Shown: positions 63,185 to 64,000 of the stretch, piece by piece | How positions within the stretch are numbered: position 1 is the first letter of the stretch | Layout of the letters: each line of letters begins with the position of its first letter | Assembly: GCF_000189395.1 (NCBI RefSeq) | Contig: NZ_AEPB01000008.1 | Location: forward strand, 1-64,000 | Origin: Planococcus donghaensis MPA1U2 | GTDB taxonomy: Bacteria > Bacillota > Bacilli > Bacillales_A > Planococcaceae | Direction: 5' to 3' | Length of the DNA: 64,000 nucleotides | Made by a program: the position numbers and the translations under genes | Notes under the pieces: generated by a model | Seen by the model: only the letters and a program-made list of their open reading frames with translations | Told to the model about the DNA's origin: nothing | Databases searched by the model: none

Positions 63185-64000
63185 ATGCAAGAACCAGTGA
63201 TTATTGTAGGAGCAGGTTTAAGCGGCTTACGCGCTGCATCCTTGCTTACGGAACAAGGAATAGCCTGTAAAGTAATCGAAGCAAGAAATCGAATAGGAGG
63301 CAGAGTTTTAAGTGCTTCTGTACAAAATCAAGAAAATCTAGGAAAATTTGATCTTGGTCCCACATGGTTTTGGCCGCAGTACGAGCCGAATATTGCAAGC
63401 TTTGTGAAAAAGCTCGGTTTAGAGACGTTTGTTCAGCAAAATGATGGAGATTTGCTGGTAGAACGTTTTCAAAGAAAACCACCAGAACGCTGTAAGATGC
63501 AGGAAAATATTCATGAAAGAGGAGTTCGGATTACAGGAGGAATGCAATCGTTAATAGATGCATTGGCAAAAACAATTCCGCTTTCTATTATTGAGCTTGA
63601 AACGCGGGTTAAAAAGATTTGCTTGGATCAAGTAGGCAAACTAACAGTTGAAGTGGAAACGGCTGATGGAGAGAGAAAACAAATTTCAGCAGCTAATGTC
63701 ATTTTGGCATTGCCACCTCGACTAGTAGCCAATCACATTGAATTTTCACCCGATTTGCCTGCAGAACTTATGGAAGACATTAAAGAAAAACCAACATGGA
63801 TGGGGTCACAAGCTAAAGCGGTTGCTGTTTACAAACGCCCATTTTGGCGAGACTCAGGACTATCTGGTTTGGTGTTAAGTTCAGCAGGTCCACTACAAGA
63901 AATTTATGATGCCTCGCCTATTGATGGAGCAGGTGCGTTATTTGGTTTTTTTGGTATAACTTCAGAAGTGCGTCAGCAAATGGGACAAGAAAAAATTACT
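63185..64000 (+). CDS. flavin-containing amine oxidase, 5' part
   Basis: 272 codons before the window ends. The FAD-binding VIIVGAGLSGLRAASLL (residues 5-21), IEARNRIGGRV and the VILALPPRLV block are characteristic of monoamine-oxidase-like flavoenzymes. AGGGGG lies 9 nt before the ATG. The C-terminal substrate and FAD segments lie outside the window. Substrate unknown. Confidence 0.86.
   Translation, partial: MQEPVIIVGAGLSGLRAASLLTEQGIACKVIEARNRIGGRVLSASVQNQENLGKFDLGPTWFWPQYEPNIASFVKKLGLETFVQQNDGDLLVERFQRKPPERCKMQENIHERGVRITGGMQSLIDALAKTIPLSIIELETRVKKICLDQVGKLTVEVETADGERKQISAANVILALPPRLVANHIEFSPDLPAELMEDIKEKPTWMGSQAKAVAVYKRPFWRDSGLSGLVLSSAGPLQEIYDASPIDGAGALFGFFGITSEVRQQMGQEKIT

Overview
The window is AT-rich, low-G+C Bacillota chromosome. 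Strong AGGAGG-type ribosome binding sites, frequent TTG and GTG starts, many hairpin-plus-T-run terminators, and gene families such as SunI/YnzG, YueD-like reductase, BioY with a BirA-type operator and bacillolysin-like M4 protease point to Bacillales. Planococcaceae (Planococcus or a relative) is my best guess, by impression rather than by a marker gene. No rRNA or tRNA gene was recognised.

Layout. 0-4 kb is ordinary housekeeping: a CNNM/CBS transporter, an amidohydrolase and a short-chain reductase. 4-23 kb is an accessory region of short one-gene units: an HTH/membrane-protein pair, an AbiE-type toxin-antitoxin system, immunity-like and lipoprotein genes, a site-2-protease-like gene, an AraC/MFS/reductase group, an IS30 transposase remnant, a YadGH-like ABC exporter and a GapN dehydrogenase. 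It is threaded by two repeat families. One is a 32-bp imperfect palindrome with 13-bp arms and a constant 6-bp centre (nine copies at 7.7-17.1 kb), which resembles a dif/Xer site and separates consecutive single-gene units. The other is a terminator-plus-promoter-like intergenic module containing GTGTACTTTTACGAACG. About 150 bp containing the palindrome is also directly repeated 7 kb apart.

22-34 kb holds a guanidine-I (ykkC) riboswitch with terminator in front of an ACT-domain gene, decayed SDR and thioredoxin genes, a MarR/pirin/FMN-reductase group, a merR-merA mercury-resistance operon with a classical MerR promoter, a Crp/Fnr regulator, an isochorismatase/flavodoxin pair, an OsmC protein and a LysE exporter. 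34-45 kb holds a 5'-nucleotidase (frameshifted), PP2C phosphatase, NUDIX, GNAT, VOC and ABM enzymes, a six-unit array of strictly 21-bp period, a CorA-like channel, BioY and an M4 protease. 45-51 kb is a run of small-molecule-modifying enzymes: two APH-like kinases, a nucleotidyltransferase, GNAT, a P-loop kinase, a phospholipase-C-like/DinB reading frame, a deoxyribosyltransferase-like protein and a SnoaL-like protein. 51-55 kb has two SDRs, a RimJ-type acetyltransferase, a WbqC-family protein and a GT2 glycosyltransferase. 55-63 kb is a coherent signalling and polysaccharide locus: a hybrid histidine kinase facing a four-gene operon encoding an Hpt-REC-GGDEF-REC diguanylate cyclase with active site and I-site, a membrane-anchored HEAT-repeat protein, a processive GT2 synthase and a stand-alone response regulator. 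The window ends inside a flavin amine oxidase gene.

Five reading frames are broken by one base inside a 6-7 nt A/T run. That pattern fits either homopolymer sequencing error or slippage; raw reads would decide. Everything here was read by eye, so domain limits are approximate.
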